A stretch of DNA of 6,361 nt, taken from assembly GCA_039029915.1 (NCBI GenBank), contig JBCCFD010000454.1:1-6361 (forward strand), given 5' to 3'. Within the stretch, counting starts at the first letter, position 1, and every line of letters begins with the position of its first letter. The stretch comes from QQUD01 sp039029915 (GTDB lineage Bacteria; Chloroflexota; Anaerolineae; Promineifilales; Promineifilaceae). This document shows positions 5,045 to 6,361 of this stretch, piece after piece. Under the pieces are notes generated by a model. The model worked only from the letters and a program-made list of their open reading frames with translations. It searched no databases and was not told the DNA's origin. The position numbers were made by a program, and so were the translations under genes.

Positions 5045-6361
5045 GTGCAGATGAGTTTAATGATGAGGATGTAATCCCGTTTCTTTCCTTTTCATCATTT
5101 CGAGAAGCGCATAAAGAGCTGATTACCCAAAAACGAGCCTCAGAAGAGGATGATAAAGCGGCCCAAGAGGCACTGTGGACGGCCGTTACTCACTTTCTAG
5201 AGCGGGGGGAAACGGCTGGTGCCTATCTGGATGATGAAAATGACCGCGAATCTGCCCAAAACCTGCTAGATTATTGGAATAACCAGCTGTTTCATGTTCG
5301 TCAGGAAGCACCAGAATCGATATTAATTGATTACAATCCAGCCACCCAGCCAGAAATTCCAGACTCGCGGTGCCCATACATTGGACTAGAATCGTTTACA
5401 GAGAAAAATGATCATCTTTTTTTTGGTCGCAATGAACTGATCAAGCAGCTCACCAATAAGATTACGACCAATCAACTGGTGGCCGTTATTGGTCCCTCAG
5501 GCAGCGGTAAATCTTCGGCTATTTTGGCAGGGTTGATTCCTCGTTTGAAGCGAGGTGAAATGCCGCTTAGCCAAACGTGGCATTACTACCCGCGCATGGT
5601 GCCGGGTTCTTCACCGCTATTGCGATTAGCAAAGCTGTTCCACCCAAGTGATACGCCCGACCCAGAGCAAATTTTAGACACAATCGATCGATTTCATGAG
5701 GATTCGCATAGCCTGGCACAGATGGTGTCAGCTCATGTAGGCGCACCGGCCGTTTTGGTGGTTGATCAATTTGAAGAGACATTCACGCTTTGCCAAGATG
5801 AGATAGAGCGACAGGTTTTTATTGATAATTTGCTCCATCTGGCCAATTCGTATGAGTTGCGTCACCTTGTTATTGTAACAATGCGGTCCGACTATGAGCC
5901 ATATTTAAATAAAGTGCCTCTTTTCCAATCGCTGTTTGAACAAGGCGAAGTTCGCGTTTCAGCGATGAATGGGAGTGAACTGCGTGAGGCCATTGAAAAA
6001 CCAGCCGATTTGGTGGGGCTGAAGTTTGAGCAAGGTCTTGTTGATGCAGTGGTGCGCGAAATTGTGGGCGAACCGGCGGCTTTGCCGCTGCTACAGTTTG
6101 CCCTGCTTCAGCTGTGGGATCATCGTGAGCGTAATCGAGTAACTTGGGAATCGTATCGCAAAATTGGGGGCGTCATGCAGGCGCTTGCCAATACAGCCGA
6201 TGAATTTTTCAATGGTCTCCTGCCTGAAGAACAGGTGACCGCAAAGCGTATTTTGTTGCGTATTGTGCGCCCCAGCAGTGGGTTAGAGTTTACGCGAACC
6301 CGAGTCCAAAGACGGTTGCTGCATCAGTCCGGTGAGGCGTCTGATCGGATCGATCGGGTGA
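5041..6361 (+). CDS. nSTAND1-type P-loop NTPase, C-terminus beyond window
   Basis: The frame starts at ATG 5041 and is open to the right edge, giving 440 visible residues. Residues 111-133 carry the family entry signature CPYIGLESF...FFGRNEL. The NTPase core has Walker A GPSGSGKSS (151-159), Walker B VLVVDQFEE (238-246), the sensor-like strand ending TMRSDY (280-285), and the GEPAALPLLQFAL segment (343-355) with the GxP motif of STAND winged-helix regions, followed by YRKIGGVMQALA. STAND NTPases act as nucleotide-dependent oligomerising switches in signalling and antiviral defence; nSTAND1 proteins usually end in WD40 or TPR sensor repeats, which would lie past this edge. Residues 1-110 are acidic and helical with no effector domain I recognise. 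The start overlaps the upstream stop (ATGA), with GAGG at 5026-5029, so translation is coupled to the EAD gene. Confidence 0.9.
   Translation, partial: MSADEFNDEDVIPFLSFSSFREAHKELITQKRASEEDDKAAQEALWTAVTHFLERGETAGAYLDDENDRESAQNLLDYWNNQLFHVRQEAPESILIDYNPATQPEIPDSRCPYIGLESFTEKNDHLFFGRNELIKQLTNKITTNQLVAVIGPSGSGKSSAILAGLIPRLKRGEMPLSQTWHYYPRMVPGSSPLLRLAKLFHPSDTPDPEQILDTIDRFHEDSHSLAQMVSAHVGAPAVLVVDQFEETFTLCQDEIERQVFIDNLLHLANSYELRHLVIVTMRSDYEPYLNKVPLFQSLFEQGEVRVSAMNGSELREAIEKPADLVGLKFEQGLVDAVVREIVGEPAALPLLQFALLQLWDHRERNRVTWESYRKIGGVMQALANTADEFFNGLLPEEQVTAKRILLRIVRPSSGLEFTRTRVQRRLLHQSGEASDRIDRV

Noticed and set aside
1..6361. CRISPR arrays, tRNA/rRNA genes, insertion sequences
   Set aside because: No regularly spaced repeats, cloverleaf or rRNA signatures, transposase frames or terminal inverted repeats were seen.

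Overview
The window is ordinary bacterial DNA of moderate GC content: Shine-Dalgarno-type starts, sigma70-like promoters and intrinsic terminators. The gene mix (SEC-C protein, HAD phosphatase, DUF368/PopT-type lipid carrier translocase, double PRC-barrel protein, and an EAD plus nSTAND1 pair) fits Chloroflexota (Anaerolineae-like) or another multicellular or filamentous group. That taxonomic guess rests on protein style only and is weak.

Left half, all on the minus strand (read right to left). A DUF368/PopT-like membrane protein (1410-2399) has its own promoter with a palindrome in the spacer. It is followed by a convincing intrinsic terminator (1318-1382). Next come a HAD-superfamily hydrolase, which most likely starts at a GTG at 1270 and not at the upstream ATG at 1372, and, 25 bp further on, a SEC-C zinc-motif protein that runs off the left edge. 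HAD and SEC-C look like a two-gene operon. A 520-bp non-coding stretch (2400-2919) holds the popT promoter, an unexplained bulged stem-loop (2578-2615), and the terminator (2775-2813) of the next minus-strand gene, a double PRC-barrel protein (2920-3459).

Right half, plus strand. A 271-bp divergent region (3460-3730) carries an extended -10 promoter for the PRC-barrel gene and a near-consensus TTTACA-N17-TATAAT promoter for the rightward genes. Two abutting 11-bp palindromes sit at the predicted start of the rightward transcript. The rightward cassette encodes a 437-aa protein with an N-terminal effector-associated-type (EAD) adaptor domain and a long helical body. Its stop overlaps by ATGA the start of a large nSTAND1 P-loop NTPase, of which 440 residues are visible before the right edge.

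The EAD/nSTAND1 pair is the most interesting part. It resembles the STAND-type biological-conflict or signalling systems known from multicellular bacteria, in which EADs recruit effectors and the STAND NTPase acts as an oligomerising switch. No recognisable effector domain is visible here, so the effector must lie in the unseen C-terminus, in a downstream gene, or in trans. The left-hand genes look like housekeeping or envelope functions and show no evident link to the cassette.
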